A DNA stretch of 39,860 nt from CAYJLC01 sp044426355 (GTDB lineage: Bacteria; Bacillota; Clostridia; Oscillospirales; Butyricicoccaceae). Shown in pieces: positions 7,877 to 16,736 of the stretch (position 1 is the stretch's first letter; each line of letters begins with the position of its first letter). The stretch covers positions 1-39,860 of the forward strand of contig JAWXUO010000011.1 in the NCBI GenBank assembly GCA_044426355.1, given 5' to 3'. The notes beneath the pieces were generated by a model, which did not search any database, was not told where the DNA came from, and saw nothing but the letters and a program-made list of their open reading frames with translations. The position numbers and the translations under genes were made by a program.

Positions 7877-9161
7877 ATTCATCTACAAGCTCATTTTCTT
7901 TTTCGTAGCTTGGGTCTATCAAAACTTCTATCTCAATTATTCTTCGATAATCTGTTTTTGATACAGTAATTGTTAAATTTTCGAAAGTAAATGTATCTCC
8001 AATATTTGGAATATTACCTATTTCTTCTATTACCCAACCACTTACAGTTTGAACATCTTCATATTTTTCAATATCATGCTTAATTTCAAAAAGCTCGAAG
8101 AAATCATCAATATTCGTAGAACTAAGCACTTTATAATTATATTCAGAAACTTTTGTAAATTCTAAAACAACTTCATCGTGTTCGTCCCAAATTTCTCCTA
8201 CAAGTTCTTCTAAAATATCTTCGATAGTTACGATACCCATGCTCGAGCCAAATTCGTCTACAACCAATGATATATGCGATTTTGTAAGCTGTAATTCACG
8301 TAAAAGTGCAGAAATTTTAGTTTTTGGCACTGTACAATGTATAGGTTTAATTATAGACTCAAAGCTTTCTTTTTCATCAAAAAGTATGTGATAAAAGTCT
8401 TTTTCATGTATAAATCCAGTTATTTGGTCCATATTTTGGTCATAAACTGGCAATCTCGAAAAACCATGCTCTAAAAAAGTATCTCGTACTTCTGTCATTG
8501 TATATGTTGAAGGAATTGCTACAAGGTCTAATCGTGATGTTAAAACATCTACAACATCACAGTCGTTAAATTCTATAGCAGAACGAATAAGTTTACTCTC
8601 ATGTTCATCAAATCCACCATCTTGTTCAGCTTCTTCGACAATTGTTATAAGTTCTTCGTCGCTAATAGCTTTATCTGTCTCAAATTTACATATCTTATAA
8701 ATCAAAATTTTAAGATACGCAAAAGGATAATTCAAAGGTTTTAGAACAATCATAAAAAACCTAAGTAAAGGCGATGCTAATATCGAAAGTTTTTCTGGTA
8801 TTTCTTTTGCTATAGTTTTTGGTGTAACCTCGCCAAATATTAAGACGATTATTGTCATTACTACAGTTGAAGCAACAACAGCCACTGTTTTATTTATTAT
8901 TAATGATGTAAAAAGAATTGTTGCAAGCGAAGATGCTATGATATTTACAATATTATTCCCTATAAGTATAGTTGAAATAACTTTATTGTAATCTTCTGAT
9001 AAATCATACGCAAGTTGTGCCCCTTTTTCATCATTTTTAACCATATTTTTCAGTCTAGCCTTATTTAAACTAGAAAAAGCTGTTTCTGTTGAAGAAAAGT
9101 ATGCAGAAAACATTATGCATACCCCTATTGCCAAAGCTGTCGTGACGTCACTACTGTCCAT
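7875..9161 (-). CDS. CNNM/HlyC (DUF21-CBS-CorC) membrane protein
   Basis: A 428-residue protein with an N-terminal DUF21 transmembrane domain (about 1-160, with SSTETAFSSLN and FGEVTPKTIAKE), a CBS pair (about 205-328) and a C-terminal CorC/HlyC domain (about 340-420). This is the architecture of the CNNM/CorC family (YugS, YtfL, PaeA-like), linked to Mg2+ or other cation export; the old name 'hemolysin' is misleading. Motifs LPVYDQNMDQITGFIHEKD and MGIVTIEDILEELVGEI are typical of the CBS pair. Its own promoter lies at 9214-9242. The substrate is not deducible from sequence, but the neighbouring MntP-like exporter is another metal protein. Confidence 0.9.
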   Translation of the reverse strand: MDSSDVTTALAIGVCIMFSAYFSSTETAFSSLNKARLKNMVKNDEKGAQLAYDLSEDYNKVISTILIGNNIVNIIASSLATILFTSLIINKTVAVVASTVVMTIIVLIFGEVTPKTIAKEIPEKLSILASPLLRFFMIVLKPLNYPFAYLKILIYKICKFETDKAISDEELITIVEEAEQDGGFDEHESKLIRSAIEFNDCDVVDVLTSRLDLVAIPSTYTMTEVRDTFLEHGFSRLPVYDQNMDQITGFIHEKDFYHILFDEKESFESIIKPIHCTVPKTKISALLRELQLTKSHISLVVDEFGSSMGIVTIEDILEELVGEIWDEHDEVVLEFTKVSEYNYKVLSSTNIDDFFELFEIKHDIEKYEDVQTVSGWVIEEIGNIPNIGDTFTFENLTITVSKTDYRRIIEIEVLIDPSYEKENELVDE

Positions 9162-9213
9162 TTAAAAAATCTCTCCTAAATAATTTATTATATATTTTAT
9201 AATATACACTTTA

Positions 9214-9242
9214 ATTTTATAATATTTAAAGAGAAATGTCAA
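9214..9242 (-). promoter_or_regulatory. Promoter of the CNNM/HlyC gene
   Basis: Minus strand: TTGACA (9237-9242), 17-base spacer, TAAAAT (9214-9219), about 50 bases upstream of the start. Confidence 0.7.
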
Positions 9243-9305
9243 CTATTAATTAATACAAATAGTTTGTATTTTTTTGTTTATTTTGCTAATTAAATGTAAT
9301 TTTTA

Positions 9306-9680
9306 TTAATTTATACAGTCAGGGCAGACACCTTTAAACACAATTTCATGCATTTCTAGCTGAAAACCTGTTTTTTGTGCTATCATATCATTTATTTCAC
9401 TTATATAATCTATGTCAACATCAAAAAAACAAGAGCACTTTGTGCATTTAATATGATAATGATTATATAAATTATGGTCAAATCTATCTGCACTATCTGG
9501 TACTGAAACCTTTAACAGTTGACCTGTTTCTGATAAAATATTTAAATTTCTATAAACCGTCCCACGACTTATCGTAGGGTGATTTTTATATATTTCGTTA
9601 TAAATTTCATCTGCTGTCGGGTGATTTTTAAGCATTTGCACAGTGCTTAAAACTATTTGTCTTTGAATCGTATTTCTCAT
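9306..9680 (-). CDS. perR: PerR-type Fur-family peroxide regulator
   Basis: A 124-residue Fur-family repressor. The winged helix spans about 1-60 (HPTADEIYNEIY, then ISRGTVYRNLNIL). Structural zinc is held by CTKC (79-82) and CPDC (119-122). The regulatory metal ligands of PerR are present: His20, Asp68 in RFD, His74 and His76 in HYH, and Asp87. Aspartate at the RFD position matches PerR rather than Fur. In PerR, Fe-catalysed oxidation of the histidines releases DNA. The N-terminus is about 15 residues shorter than B. subtilis PerR. A Per-box-like palindrome covers its own -10 box, so autoregulation is likely. No peroxidase or catalase gene lies in this window. Confidence 0.85.
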   Translation of the reverse strand: MRNTIQRQIVLSTVQMLKNHPTADEIYNEIYKNHPTISRGTVYRNLNILSETGQLLKVSVPDSADRFDHNLYNHYHIKCTKCSCFFDVDIDYISEINDMIAQKTGFQLEMHEIVFKGVCPDCIN

Positions 9681-9703
9681 AACATAACCTCTCTATTAGT
9701 AAT

Positions 9704-9718
9704 ATATATTAATTATAA
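9704..9718 (-). promoter_or_regulatory. Per-box operator on the perR promoter
   Basis: Minus-strand TTATAATTAATATAT matches the TTATAATTATTATAA Per-box consensus at 13 of 15 positions and overlaps the -10 hexamer (9712-9717). Binding would block RNA polymerase, giving negative autoregulation. Confidence 0.65.
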
Positions 9719-9740
9719 CAAAAACTTTAATATTTGTCAA
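9712..9740 (-). promoter_or_regulatory. perR promoter
   Basis: Perfect consensus on the minus strand: TTGACA (9735-9740), 17-base spacer, TATAAT (9712-9717). A repressed strong promoter fits autoregulation by PerR. Confidence 0.85.
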
Positions 9741-9764
9741 ATCTATTAGCAAAAATTTTATTAT

Positions 9765-9808
9765 AAAAAACCTCCAAAACTAGGGTTATCCTAAATTTTG
9801 AAGGTTTA
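9765..9808 (-). terminator. Terminator of the ABC exporter operon
   Basis: On the minus strand an imperfect 15-17 bp stem (AAACCTTCAAAA against TTTTGGAGGTTT, with inner TAGG/CCTA) is followed by TTTTTTATAA. It insulates the ABC genes from the perR promoter. Confidence 0.85.
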
Positions 9809-9817
9809 ATTTTTATT

Positions 9818-11617
9818 TTATACGAATTGAGAGTAATACATTGTATGGTAATGCCCACCTATGTCTAACAATTCTTGGTGTGTTCCTTGTTCCATAATAG
9901 TTCCATCGCCAATTACTAAAATTTTATCTGCTGTTTGAATTGTCGATAGTCTATGAGCTATAACAAAACAAGTTTTGTTTTTCATCAAATTTTGCATAGC
10001 TTCTTGAACTAAAAGCTCTGTAGCAGAGTCAATATTCGAAGTTGCTTCATCTAAAATCAGCATAGGAGCATCAACGAGCATCGCACGAGCTATAGATATT
10101 AATTGTTTTTGACCTTTAGACAAATTACTTCCCTCATCTGTTATAACTGTTTGGTATCCATTTGGTAAAGAATTTATAAAAGTATCTATTTTTGCATCTT
10201 TTGCAACACGTTTTATGTCCTGCATAGTCGCATCTTTATGTACATAAGCTATATTTTCGAAAATTGTACCTTGGAATATCCATGTTTCTTGTAAAACCAT
10301 AGAAAATGATTTACGCAAACTTTCTCGTGTTATATCTCCTAGCAAATGACCGTCGATTTTTACACTACCAGCTTGATAATCATAAAAACGCATAAGCAGG
10401 TTTATAATTGTTGTTTTACCTGCTCCTGTAGGTCCTACAATCGCAATTGTTTGACCACCTTTTGCGTCGATATTCATATCTTTAAGCACAACTTTTCCTG
10501 GAACATATCCAAAAGCAACATTTTTAAATTCAACATTTCCTTCTGATTTTTCTAGTTCTATAGCATTGTCGATGTCACGAGGTTCTGGGTCTTCTTCTAA
10601 AAGTGTAAAAATTCTGTTACCTGCTGAGAAAGCAGATTGAATTTCGCCTGTGATATTTGCTAGTTCGTTTATCGGAGCTGTAAATTTTCTAGAATATAGT
10701 ATAAACGCAGAAAGATTTCCTACACTTATTGAACCTGCCATCAAAAACATCGTTCCTACTAAACCAACTAGTGATAGCGAAATATTGTTTATATATCCCA
10801 TTATACTACCCATCATACCACCTTGAGAATCGGCTCTAAAATATGCATGGCTTGCAGAATCGTTTTGTTCTCCATAACGTTCTATCATTTTTTCTTGTTG
10901 TTGATATGCAATTATCGTTTTTAGTCCAGAAAGCAAATCTTCTGTGTAACCATTTAACTGCCCAAGTTTTGCTGAACGTCTTCTAAACAATGGTTTTGTA
11001 TATTTTATTCTGTGACGTGCTAAAAAAATCGTAAGCATTGTTGTAAAAGCTAGAACTATTAGCATCGGTGCAGAAATTGTACACATCATTATAAACGAGA
11101 ATGTAAAAGTTATAATACTATTACCAATTTGAATAATATCATTTGTCAGTGCAGTATTCAAAACGCCAATATCGTATGATAAACACGAGATAATATCTCC
11201 CGAGTGCTTTGTATCATAATATGAAATTGGTAAATCTAATAAATGGTCTTGAACTTCTGTACGCAATGTTTTAGAAATATTTTTACCAACATATATCATA
11301 ACACGAGCTATAATATAAGTTAATGCCGAAGATACGATATAGCAACCAACCATAAAAATACATATTTGATTAATTGAATCAAAATTTGCATTATCTTTCA
11401 TTTTTCCTATAATGTCAATAGCCTCACCACTAAGGTATGGCCCTAGTAGTAATAACAAGTTTGAAATTAACATTAATATAAAAGTTGCAACAACCAAACC
11501 AGTATACGGTTTATGGTAGCGAATTATTTGCATTAAAACATCGCTTTTAGAATAAGAACTTGCATCTTGTTTTAGGTCTTGTTTTTCTTCTTTAGAATTT
11601 TTCGAAATTGTTGACAT
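9818..11617 (-). CDS. Heterodimeric ABC exporter subunit with canonical Walker B (BmrD/LmrD-like)
   Basis: A 599-residue half-transporter: six-helix membrane domain (about 30-335) fused to an ATPase domain (about 360-599). Walker A GPTGAGKT is at 395-402, Walker B LILDE at 520-524 with catalytic Glu524, and the H-loop is His555. The signature motif is non-standard, LSKGQ (499-503) instead of LSGGQ. The first 25 residues are a charged extension. It lies 14 bases downstream of the partner subunit. Together they resemble BmrCD/LmrCD multidrug exporters, in which one ATP site is degenerate. Drug, lipid or peptide export are all possible; the substrate is unknown. Confidence 0.9.
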   Translation of the reverse strand: MSTISKNSKEEKQDLKQDASSYSKSDVLMQIIRYHKPYTGLVVATFILMLISNLLLLLGPYLSGEAIDIIGKMKDNANFDSINQICIFMVGCYIVSSALTYIIARVMIYVGKNISKTLRTEVQDHLLDLPISYYDTKHSGDIISCLSYDIGVLNTALTNDIIQIGNSIITFTFSFIMMCTISAPMLIVLAFTTMLTIFLARHRIKYTKPLFRRRSAKLGQLNGYTEDLLSGLKTIIAYQQQEKMIERYGEQNDSASHAYFRADSQGGMMGSIMGYINNISLSLVGLVGTMFLMAGSISVGNLSAFILYSRKFTAPINELANITGEIQSAFSAGNRIFTLLEEDPEPRDIDNAIELEKSEGNVEFKNVAFGYVPGKVVLKDMNIDAKGGQTIAIVGPTGAGKTTIINLLMRFYDYQAGSVKIDGHLLGDITRESLRKSFSMVLQETWIFQGTIFENIAYVHKDATMQDIKRVAKDAKIDTFINSLPNGYQTVITDEGSNLSKGQKQLISIARAMLVDAPMLILDEATSNIDSATELLVQEAMQNLMKNKTCFVIAHRLSTIQTADKILVIGDGTIMEQGTHQELLDIGGHYHTMYYSQFV

Positions 11618-11631
11618 AATATAAAATCCTC

Positions 11632-13368
11632 CTATTCTTCTAAAACGCCAAGTTGGTGTTCACTTAGTGTTTTATATGATTCACAACGTTGCATTAAGTC
11701 GTCGTGCTTACCTACATCTAGTATTTCGCCTTTTTCTAGAACAAGAATAATATCTGCATCTTTTATCGAGCTTATACGTTGTGCTACAAGCACTGTTGTA
11801 GTAGAACCTTGAACTTTTTGTAGTTCTTGACGCAAAAGTGAATCTGTTTTATAATCTAATGCACTAGAGGAGTCATCTAATATTAAAACATCTGGCGAAC
11901 CTGCAACAGCACGAGCTATAAGCAGACGTTGTTTTTGTCCACCACTAAGATTACTACCTTTTATTGCAAGTTTGTAATCATATGTTTCATCGTATGAATT
12001 TATGAAGTTTTTTGCTTGTGCCACTTGTATAGATTGCTCTACATCGTTCATTTCTAGTGTTCTCCCAAAACAGATGTTTTCTAAAATAGAATCACTAAAT
12101 AAGTAGTCACTTTGTAATGTTACGCCGAATTTTTTGTGTAACGTTTCAAGTGGAATACTCTTAACATTTACACCATCTATATAAATAGCTCCTTGTGTAA
12201 CATCATAAAAACGCATAAGAAGTAATAAAAGTGTACTTTTACCACTACCAGTAGGCCCTAAAATACCAAGAGTTTGCCCTTTTTCTAGTCCTAAAGTAAT
12301 ATTTTTAATATTCATTTCGTGTTCTTGTTCGCTGTCGTCATTTGCATGATAAGAAAAGCTTACGTTGTCAAAATAAATATATGGAAGACCTTCTCGTCTA
12401 TCTTCTTTTTCTGTAACTAATAAATCTGGTTCGTGCTGTAAAACAGACTCGATACGATTACCAGATGCTAAACCTTTTGTCGCCATTATAAATATACGAG
12501 AAAGGTTCATAAGTGCAGCTGAAATAATTGTAAAATATGTAATAAACGCAAGAAGAACACCTTCGTCACAATATCCATCACTAACACGGTGTGCACCAAC
12601 ATATAAAACGATTACAGACGAAAGATTTAAAATAACCGTTACAAGTGGGTTTGACATTATCATGTTAGAAGTTGCAGCAATATCACTGTTTGTAAGGTCT
12701 GTGTTTATGTCACCAAATTTATTTGTTTCGAAATTTTTTGCAGCTAAAGCTTTTATAACACGAATACCAACTACGTTTTCTCTTACGCAACCTGCCATTC
12801 TATCTTCATTTTTTTGTACATTACTGTATAATTTTATACCTCGACTTGATATTATAAAAACTATAATAACGATTAAAGGAAGTGTTAAAGTTAAAATAAG
12901 TGCCAAAACAGGGTCTAATATGTATGACATAAAAATGCCACCTATTAGTAGAACTGGAGCACGAACCCCAAGTCTAAACATCATAGATAAAACTTGTTGA
13001 ATATTATATGTATCCGATGTAAGCCTTGTTTCCAAAGACGAAACTGTTATATTATCAATCTGAGATGCTGATAAATATACACTCTTTCCAAATAAATCTC
13101 GTCTTACTTCTCTCCCTACTGCTGTAGAAATTGTAGATGCCATGTAGTTTGCCGAAAAGTTTGACACAAACGAGAATGTTGCAGCAGCTAACATATAAAC
13201 GCCCCAAAGCAGAGCCTCTTGTTTATCTCCTTTAATAGCAATTTCGTCAATTAATGTTGCAAGTAGTATAGGAATCCATAAATCTGTTATTGCTCCAATG
13301 AATTTTGCAGATAGTGCAAACAGACATTTTCCTATGTGGTTTCTTAGGTATCTCATAAATAATTTCAT
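11632..13368 (-). CDS. Heterodimeric ABC exporter subunit with degenerate Walker B (BmrC/LmrC-like)
   Basis: A 578-residue half-transporter with a membrane domain (about 15-305) and an ATPase domain (about 330-578). Walker A GPTGSGKS is at 371-378 and the signature LSGGQ (474-478) is canonical. The Walker B segment is LILDD (495-499), so Asp499 replaces the catalytic glutamate, and the H-loop histidine is Gln530. Its own Walker site therefore cannot hydrolyse ATP normally. It is the first gene of the two-gene operon. Its ribosome-binding site AGGAGG sits 11 bases from the ATG, slightly far, but a TAG just upstream excludes an earlier start. No promoter was clearly recognised in 13369-13493. 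Confidence 0.9.
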   Translation of the reverse strand: MKLFMRYLRNHIGKCLFALSAKFIGAITDLWIPILLATLIDEIAIKGDKQEALLWGVYMLAAATFSFVSNFSANYMASTISTAVGREVRRDLFGKSVYLSASQIDNITVSSLETRLTSDTYNIQQVLSMMFRLGVRAPVLLIGGIFMSYILDPVLALILTLTLPLIVIIVFIISSRGIKLYSNVQKNEDRMAGCVRENVVGIRVIKALAAKNFETNKFGDINTDLTNSDIAATSNMIMSNPLVTVILNLSSVIVLYVGAHRVSDGYCDEGVLLAFITYFTIISAALMNLSRIFIMATKGLASGNRIESVLQHEPDLLVTEKEDRREGLPYIYFDNVSFSYHANDDSEQEHEMNIKNITLGLEKGQTLGILGPTGSGKSTLLLLLMRFYDVTQGAIYIDGVNVKSIPLETLHKKFGVTLQSDYLFSDSILENICFGRTLEMNDVEQSIQVAQAKNFINSYDETYDYKLAIKGSNLSGGQKQRLLIARAVAGSPDVLILDDSSSALDYKTDSLLRQELQKVQGSTTTVLVAQRISSIKDADIILVLEKGEILDVGKHDDLMQRCESYKTLSEHQLGVLEE

Positions 13369-13493
13369 CTAATCGCTTGCCTCCTAAAATAATATTTACT
13401 TTATTTTAACACAAAGTTTTCAAAATGTATATAGTTTTCGTTGTTTATTGTAAAAAAACACTCAAAAATTAGCTTTAAGTAACCGTTTTTTGA

Positions 13494-14444
13494 CTATTTT
13501 TTCATTACAAGTGCCACCCAGTCGTTTTTTTCGAAAAACTTTACTAATTTAAAACCTTGCTCCTCTAATTTGTCTTGCACCTCCTTGTATCTCTCTGAAA
13601 TAATTCCAGAAGTTACTAAAAATCCATCATCTGCTACTGAATTATACAGTATTTCTTTCATTCCAATAATAACATCTGCTACTATATTTGCAACAACTAC
13701 ATCATATTTACCTGTTATTTTTTCTAAAAGGCTATTGTCTTCTAAAACATTTCCACAGTGTAGTGTAAAATTTTGTAAGTTGTTTTTTTCTAAATTTTCT
13801 CTTGCAATTTTTATAGAATTTTCGTCTATATCAAGTGCTGTGATTTTTTTTGCCCCAAAAAGCATAGAAGCTACTGATAAAATCCCTGAACCTGTTCCCA
13901 TATCTAAAATTTCATCATCTTTTTTAACATAATCTTCCAATATCTCAAGACAAAGCTTTGTCGTTTCGTGAGAACCCGTTCCAAAACTCGACGATGGGTC
14001 TATTTCTAAAATAATTCTGTTTGTTTTATTATCATAATCTTCCCAACTCGGTTTTATTACAAGTTTTTCGCCAACTTCAAAAGGTTTAAAATACTGTTTC
14101 CAGTTATTTTCCCAGTCTTCTTCGTTTACATTTACGCACTCAACAGATAATCTGCCAAAATCAGCCGATGTTTTCTTTAGTGTTTGCATTTCTTGTTTTA
14201 GTTGGTTTAACATTTCAAATCCTTGCGAATTTTCTGGTAAGTAAACCGTTATATTTGTTTCGCTTTCTTTTAGTTTCATCAAATCGTCTTCAACATAGTC
14301 CCAATAAATTTCTGTATCAGACAAAAAGTCTTCAAAATCTTTAGAGTCTTCTATAACAAACCCTGTTATTCCTAAATTAAGCAAATTCCCAACAACTGGG
14401 TCGATACCCTCTGCTGTTGTGTAAATCTTAGTTTCAATCCAATT
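13494..14444 (-). CDS. prmA: Ribosomal protein L11 methyltransferase
   Basis: Trimethylates ribosomal protein L11 using SAM. The 316 residues starting MNWIETKIYTT match the family length. The SAM site is DMGTGSGILSVAS, with ALDID as motif II and NIVADVI near the catalytic motif. The substrate-binding N-terminal domain covers about the first 120 residues. The frame is open 30 codons further upstream, but GGAGGG sits six bases before 14444 and the promoter -10 overlaps the longer start, so 14444 is the start. It is 125 bases upstream of the ABC operon, with no clear terminator between. Confidence 0.95.
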   Translation of the reverse strand, partial: NWIETKIYTTAEGIDPVVGNLLNLGITGFVIEDSKDFEDFLSDTEIYWDYVEDDLMKLKESETNITVYLPENSQGFEMLNQLKQEMQTLKKTSADFGRLSVECVNVNEEDWENNWKQYFKPFEVGEKLVIKPSWEDYDNKTNRIILEIDPSSSFGTGSHETTKLCLEILEDYVKKDDEILDMGTGSGILSVASMLFGAKKITALDIDENSIKIARENLEKNNLQNFTLHCGNVLEDNSLLEKITGKYDVVVANIVADVIIGMKEILYNSVADDGFLVTSGIISERYKEVQDKLEEQGFKLVKFFEKNDWVALVMKK

Positions 14445-14532
14445 CATAAAAGCCCTCCAAATAGTATGTGCAATAAGGTTTTTTAACCTTGAGTTTCTGC
14501 AAAAATCACAAGTTTCATTTTGTCTTAAACAC

Positions 14533-14541
14533 ATTATATCA
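14533..14541 (-). promoter_or_regulatory. prmA promoter, extended -10
   Basis: Minus-strand TGATATAAT is an extended -10 element with no good -35. Transcription would begin near 14526. A small AAGGTT/AACCTT hairpin lies in the leader at about 14475-14490; its T-run is absent, so it is not a terminator. Confidence 0.6.
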
Positions 14542-14654
14542 CAATTTTGCCAAAATGTATATGTTACAGCCCTCCAAAATTTCTCTAGCTTTTTTGTAAA
14601 AAACGTGATATACTAATTTTAAAAAATAAATCAAAGTATATGCGAGGTAGAAAA

Positions 14655-15200
14655 ATGGAAGAAACCAAAGACTTAATAACTACATATTCTGGTGTTAAAT
14701 TTGACCCAATAAATCCAAAACCTGATATGATACAAATAAATGATATTGCCCATGCACTAAGTATGATGTGTCGTGCAAACGGACATTGTTTGTTTTTTTA
14801 TTCTGTAGGCCAACATAGCATAAACTGTGCTATAGAAGCAAAAGCTCGCAATTTATCTAAAAAAGTTCAGCTTGCTTGCCTTTTGCATGACGGAAGCGAA
14901 GCTTATATGGCAGATGTTGTTCGCCCATACAAAAAGCACTTAGATGAATATTTAGTTTTTGAAGATAGACTTCAAACTGCTATATGGCAAAAATTTTGCG
15001 AAGGTGGTTTGTCAGAAGAAGAAACAAAACAAGTTTTTCGTGTTGACGATATTATTTTATATAACGAATTTGAAAAAACTATGCGTAAAAATGTTTTAGA
15101 AAAAGACGAACCATGTGTTGGTGACATAATTTTGCACCCAGTTGAAATGAATTACATAGAAGACCTATTTTTAAAAATGTTTAACGAAATAATGAATTAA
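14655..15200 (+). CDS. HD-domain phosphohydrolase (YfbR-like)
   Basis: A 181-residue cytosolic HD-superfamily protein. Metal-binding signatures are GQHS, the HD doublet in LLHDGSEAYMADVVRPYK, and a later Asp in VDDIILYNEF. YfbR-type members are 5'-nucleotidases acting on deoxynucleoside monophosphates, but that activity is not established for this subgroup. GAGGT before 14655 selects MEETKDL as the start rather than the in-frame ATG at 14640, which has no ribosome-binding site. It diverges from prmA, with TGATATACT as an extended -10, and ends at its own terminator. Confidence 0.8.
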   Translation: MEETKDLITTYSGVKFDPINPKPDMIQINDIAHALSMMCRANGHCLFFYSVGQHSINCAIEAKARNLSKKVQLACLLHDGSEAYMADVVRPYKKHLDEYLVFEDRLQTAIWQKFCEGGLSEEETKQVFRVDDIILYNEFEKTMRKNVLEKDEPCVGDIILHPVEMNYIEDLFLKMFNEIMN

Positions 15201-15210
15201 CCTATAAACT

Positions 15211-15241
15211 AAAGGAACGAAAAAACTTTCGTTCCTTTTTT
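15211..15241 (+). terminator. Terminator after the HD gene
   Basis: AAAGGAACGAAA pairs with TTTCGTTCCTTT, followed by Ts. A strong, nearly perfect stem. Confidence 0.9.
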
Positions 15242-15267
15242 CATGTTTAAAACCATATATAAACTAA

Positions 15268-15303
15268 ACAAAAAAGACTGCCGAAAAAACTTTCGACAGC
15301 CTA
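15268..15303 (-). terminator. Terminator of the metK-tex-symporter operon
   Basis: On the minus strand GGCTGTCGAAA pairs with TTTCGGCAGTC (one mismatch), followed by TTTTTTG. It closes the long leftward operon. The stem belongs to the GACTGYC hairpin group noted in the findings. Confidence 0.85.
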
Positions 15304-15341
15304 ATTATTTACACACATTTTCATGCAAATTTTTATATTTT

Positions 15342-16712
15342 TTAGCTAATACTTGTTCCTAGTACTAAAGTTGTAAATAAAATTACTGCTATCGCAATAG
15401 GACAGATATATTTTATAGAAAATACCCATGTTTTTTGCATTTTAAACTCAGAACCTACTTTTATTTCTTCTATAGCATTCGTAGTTCCCCAAATATGTCC
15501 TACAAAAATACATACAAACAGAGCAGTAAGTGGAATTAACAGATTATCCGTTAAATATTCCATAACATTACCCATAGCTTGGAATGTTAATCCATTTGCA
15601 AAGTCAAACCACGGAAGTTTTAACCACGGTAATGCACCTTGAGATAACGAATATCCACAACCTACAATATACATAACTACACCTAAAAGTATAGTTGCTT
15701 TTACTCTTTTTATAGAAAACATTTCTGTAACACAAGCTACAATACCCTCTAAAATAGATATTGCCGATGTAAATGCTGCAAAAAACAGTAACACAAAGAA
15801 TAAAAATCCAAAAACATCGCCTAAAGGCATTTGTGCGAATATATTCGGTAGTGAAATAAACGCAAATCCACCACCTCCACTACCAATTAAGGTAGGGTCT
15901 GTTGCAAAAACTGCACAAATTATAGCAAAACCTGCTAATAATGCAATACAAGTATCAAGTCCTGCTATCATTGCAACACTTTTTGTCAAACTATCTTCTT
16001 TTGATACATAAGAACCATAAGTTATCATAATCGCCATTCCTAGCGATAGCGAGAAAAACGCTTGACCTAAAGCAGATATTATCAAACTTGGCGTTATATC
16101 CATTACATTAAATTGGAATAAAAATTTTATTCCCTCTTCTGCTCCAGGCAAAGTTACTGCACGAACAGTTATTGCAAATAAAATTAAAAGTAATACTGGC
16201 ATTAGCACTTTTGATACTTTTTCGATACCAGCTGATACCCCACGCGTTACAACAAATACAACTATAGACATAAAAAGTGCATGCCATATCAATGGTTGAA
16301 CACCTTGAGATATAAAATTCACAAAATACGCTTCTGTTCCACCTGTAAAACCTGTTCCTAAGAGATACGTTACTATATATTTTAGCACCCAGCCACCAAC
16401 AACACTATAATATGATAATATTATAAAAGCTGCCGTTATTCCTAACATTCCAACAAATGACCATTTTTTATTTATTTTTGTAAAAGCTGAAATTGAATTA
16501 CTTTGAGAAAATCTACCTAAAGCTATTTCTGCAAGCATTATAGAAAATCCGATTAAAACAACAATGCAAAGGTAGACTACAATAAATGTTCCCCCTCCAT
16601 TTGCTCCTATTTTTCCAGGAAATTTCCAAATGTTACCAAGTCCTATTGCAGAGCCTGCAGCTGCGAGTACAAAGCCTATATTACTAGCCCACGCATCTCT
16701 ATTTTCATGCAT
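15342..16712 (-). CDS. Sodium-dependent symporter, NSS/SNF family (LeuT fold)
   Basis: A 456-residue membrane protein of the neurotransmitter:sodium symporter family, importing an amino acid or related solute with Na+. TM1 has the hallmark AAAGSAIGLGNIWKFP (about 15-30), forming the Na+ and substrate sites. About 11 hydrophobic helices are present, as in many bacterial members. An in-frame TTG at 16718 lies only 2 bases from the AAGGAGG box, whereas ATG 16712 is 8 bases away, so ATG is the start. It is last in the metK-wecC-tex run, 24 bases after tex. The substrate cannot be told from sequence. Confidence 0.9.
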   Translation of the reverse strand: MHENRDAWASNIGFVLAAAGSAIGLGNIWKFPGKIGANGGGTFIVVYLCIVVLIGFSIMLAEIALGRFSQSNSISAFTKINKKWSFVGMLGITAAFIILSYYSVVGGWVLKYIVTYLLGTGFTGGTEAYFVNFISQGVQPLIWHALFMSIVVFVVTRGVSAGIEKVSKVLMPVLLLILFAITVRAVTLPGAEEGIKFLFQFNVMDITPSLIISALGQAFFSLSLGMAIMITYGSYVSKEDSLTKSVAMIAGLDTCIALLAGFAIICAVFATDPTLIGSGGGGFAFISLPNIFAQMPLGDVFGFLFFVLLFFAAFTSAISILEGIVACVTEMFSIKRVKATILLGVVMYIVGCGYSLSQGALPWLKLPWFDFANGLTFQAMGNVMEYLTDNLLIPLTALFVCIFVGHIWGTTNAIEEIKVGSEFKMQKTWVFSIKYICPIAIAVILFTTLVLGTSIS

Positions 16713-16736
16713 AATCAAGTCCTCCTTAAAAAATTT

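Noticed and set aside
14470..14492. AAGGTT/AACCTT hairpin in the prmA leader as an attenuator
   Set aside because: The stem is only 6 bp, with no T-run after it and no leader peptide.
14445..14534. N-terminal extension of prmA (30 codons)
   Set aside because: The frame is open, but the -10 box overlaps its ATG, there is no ribosome-binding site for it, and the extension has no counterpart in PrmA proteins.
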